Assembly: GCA_021810725.1 (NCBI GenBank) | Contig: JAJZIE010000146.1 | Coordinates: 1 to 6,372 of the forward strand | Source: Bacillota bacterium | Lineage (GTDB): Bacteria; Bacillota; Sulfobacillia; JAJZYS01; JAJYTV01 | Length of the DNA: 6,372 nucleotides | Direction of reading: 5' to 3' | Shown here: positions 5,081 to 6,372 of the stretch, piece by piece | Numbering within the stretch: position 1 is the first letter of the stretch | How the letters are laid out: each line of letters starts with the position of its first letter | The notes under the pieces: model-generated | Database searches by the model: none | What the model was told of the DNA's origin: nothing | Seen by the model: the letters and a program-made list of their open reading frames with translations, nothing else | Made by a program: the position numbers and the translations under genes

Positions 5081-5146
5081 GGCGGCCGGGCCGGGCAGGC
5101 TGTGCGCCGGGTGCTTACCCGGCGGGCGTCTGTGCGGCCGGCCGCC
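5081..5146. terminator. Nested inverted repeats at the yunC / MFS convergent junction
   Basis: A perfect 8-bp stem with a 4-nt loop is formed by CGCCGGGT (5105-5112) and ACCCGGCG (5117-5124). The MFS TAA stop (complement of 5115-5117) lies at the loop edge. Around it, GGCGGCCGG (5081-5089) and CCGGCCGCC (5138-5146) are exact reverse complements and could form an outer stem. The position between two converging genes fits a bidirectional terminator, but neither side has a clear T-tract. Confidence 0.5.
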
Positions 5147-6320
5147 CTTCGCTGCGCCTGGCCCGCATGCGCACCGACCAGGCCAGGATGAGGCCCGAAC
5201 AGACGGCGATGGCCGCAACGGCGGGAAAGGCGAGATGCGCGCCGCCGAACTGCAGCAGCCCCCCGACCACCAGCGGAGCCAGGGCGGCGCCAGCCTGCTT
5301 GACGCTGAGGGCCCCGAATGTGCGTCCGCGCACGGCCTCGTCGCCCATGGACGCCTCGTAAGCGGGCATCACGACGAATACGGTCATCTCGCCCGCGGTG
5401 AAGACCACCATGTCCAGGATCAGCCAGAGCGGATTCCGCAGATAGGCGATCCCGAGATAGGCGATGGCGAAGAAGCCGAGCCCCGCGGCAAAGCCCTTCG
5501 CTGGACTGAGACCGCCAAGCCAGCGGTTGAGCGGGATCTGCCCCACCGCTACCATCGCCGTATTGACAAGGGTCATGACGGCATAGAGCTCAAGGCCTCC
5601 TGGCACGGCGCCGCGCAGAAAGGCGGGGAAGATGGTCTCGATCACCATGTAGACCCCGAGCTGCATCGCCCCACCCAGGACGTAGAGCCAGAGGGAGGGG
5701 TCGTGTCCCATGCGGCGCATGGCCTCCCTGTTCGTCACGGTCCGCAGCTGGCGTCCGGTCTCGGGCACGGTGACGAAGAGGAGCAGCACAACGAGCAGGC
5801 TCGCTAAGGCCGCGCCGAGGAAGACCGCCGTCGGGTGCGCGACGACGAAGAAGGCGCCGAGAAACGGTCCGATGGCCGCTCCCACATTCATCGCCACCCG
5901 ACCGTAGGCGTAGGCCTGCGCGCGCTCCTCGGGCAACGTGACGTCCGCGATGGCCGCACTCTGCGCCGGCCCCGAGACGGCGCGCGCGAGTCCCTGCAGA
6001 CCGTTCAGGAGAGCATAGGCGAGGGCACCCTGGGAAAAGGCGAAGCCTGCCATGGCCAGGATGGACAGCGTATTGCCGAGCAGCATCGTCCGGCGGCGCC
6101 CCAGATGGTCCGCGGCCACGCCGCCGAGCGTGCCGGCCAGGACGCGCACGAGCGGGCCGATGCCGGCGACGACGCCAGCCACGGCCAGGCCGGAGCCCGC
6201 CTGCGTCAGGCGCACCGCGATGAACGGCAGCACCATGTAGGTGGCGACGGCTCCGAGGAACCGCGCCACCGCCAGCGAAAGCACGGGACCGCGCGGCCGT
6301 AGCCAGCCGCTCATCGCCAT
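5115..6320 (-). CDS. MFS transporter, drug-efflux (DHA1) type
   Basis: This is a proton-coupled major facilitator of 401 residues with about 12 hydrophobic segments in two six-helix halves, joined by a hydrophilic loop near residues 187-210. Motif A of the 2-3 loop is intact (GGVAADHLGRRRTML, 66-80), and TM5 carries the antiporter motif C form NVGAAIGPFLGAFF (146-159). Both are typical of drug:H+ antiporters. RAVSGPAQSAAIADVTLPEE (113-132) is also typical of this group, and charged Glu/Arg residues lie in several helices. The C-terminus is a short hydrophilic tail (MRARRSEGRPAAQTPAG). The substrate cannot be told. ATG 6320 is the first start after an in-frame stop; ATG 6314 is a close alternative, and neither has a recognisable Shine-Dalgarno. 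The gene stands alone on this strand, convergent with yunC, and its promoter would lie near or beyond the window end. Confidence 0.92.
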   Translation of the reverse strand: MAMSGWLRPRGPVLSLAVARFLGAVATYMVLPFIAVRLTQAGSGLAVAGVVAGIGPLVRVLAGTLGGVAADHLGRRRTMLLGNTLSILAMAGFAFSQGALAYALLNGLQGLARAVSGPAQSAAIADVTLPEERAQAYAYGRVAMNVGAAIGPFLGAFFVVAHPTAVFLGAALASLLVVLLLFVTVPETGRQLRTVTNREAMRRMGHDPSLWLYVLGGAMQLGVYMVIETIFPAFLRGAVPGGLELYAVMTLVNTAMVAVGQIPLNRWLGGLSPAKGFAAGLGFFAIAYLGIAYLRNPLWLILDMVVFTAGEMTVFVVMPAYEASMGDEAVRGRTFGALSVKQAGAALAPLVVGGLLQFGGAHLAFPAVAAIAVCSGLILAWSVRMRARRSEGRPAAQTPAG

Positions 6321-6372
6321 GAGGCACCGCGGCGTTTGATGGAGTCCCAGTGGTTAGTGCGTGGCCCTCTGT

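Noticed and set aside
3155..5218. 687-codon open frame on the minus strand
   Set aside because: It runs across dat, yunC and part of the SDR in the wrong frame. Its translation is Pro/Arg/Ala-rich low complexity; the real genes on both strands are well supported by family motifs.
5563..5590. TTGACA-like -35 with a TAGAGC -10 on the plus strand
   Set aside because: It is within the MFS coding sequence with poor spacing and a weak -10, and there is no plus-strand gene downstream; treated as chance.
4575..5807. 410-codon open frame on the plus strand
   Set aside because: It overlaps dat's end, yunC in another frame and the antisense of the MFS gene. It has no recognisable motif, and the composition is that of a GC-driven shadow.

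Overview
The window is about 65-70% G+C by eye and holds seven protein genes with almost no spare DNA. The gene set points to a high-GC, probably spore-forming member of the Bacillota (Symbiobacterium- or Thermaerobacter-like; this is inference). It includes a YerC-type TrpR relative, a D-amino acid aminotransferase, a YunC (DUF1805) protein, a YmfI/FabG-like reductase, and the tail of a Gly/Ser-rich protein whose helical core resembles the germination lipoprotein GerD. No rRNA, tRNA, CRISPR array, insertion sequence or phage gene was seen.

Layout: (1) 2-517 (+) is the 3' end of a Gly/Ser-rich protein cut by the window edge. (2) 617-3076 (+) is a tight three-gene unit: a membrane GAF-GGDEF diguanylate cyclase, yerC 16 nt later, and a YdjA-type nitroreductase whose ATG shares a base with the yerC stop. 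(3) 3064-3795 (-) is a short-chain dehydrogenase overlapping the nitroreductase tail by 13 nt. (4) 3845-4702 (+) is dat, divergent from the dehydrogenase across 49 bp, followed by yunC at 4771-5073 (+). (5) 5115-6320 (-) is a 12-TM MFS exporter-type protein convergent on yunC. The last 52 bases hold only the exporter's upstream region, with no recognisable promoter.

How the genes may work together: the first operon joins second-messenger synthesis (c-di-GMP), a small DNA-binding protein and a flavin reductase. Dat links D-alanine, D-glutamate and 2-oxo acids and so feeds peptidoglycan precursors. The rest look like separate housekeeping or accessory functions.

The most striking non-coding signal is a cluster of inverted repeats across the yerC/nitroreductase junction. 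It includes a perfect 12-bp-arm, 3-nt-spacer repeat at codons 8-17 of the nitroreductase, followed by TTTT. It also includes an 8-bp-arm repeat 104 bp upstream that shares the same GAGACCG...CGGTC borders. This could be an operator pair, possibly for YerC itself, or an attenuator. Two genes also end in perfect 8-bp stem, 4-nt loop hairpins placed on their stop codons, and the yunC ribosome-binding site lies next to the 3' arm of a GC-only hairpin.
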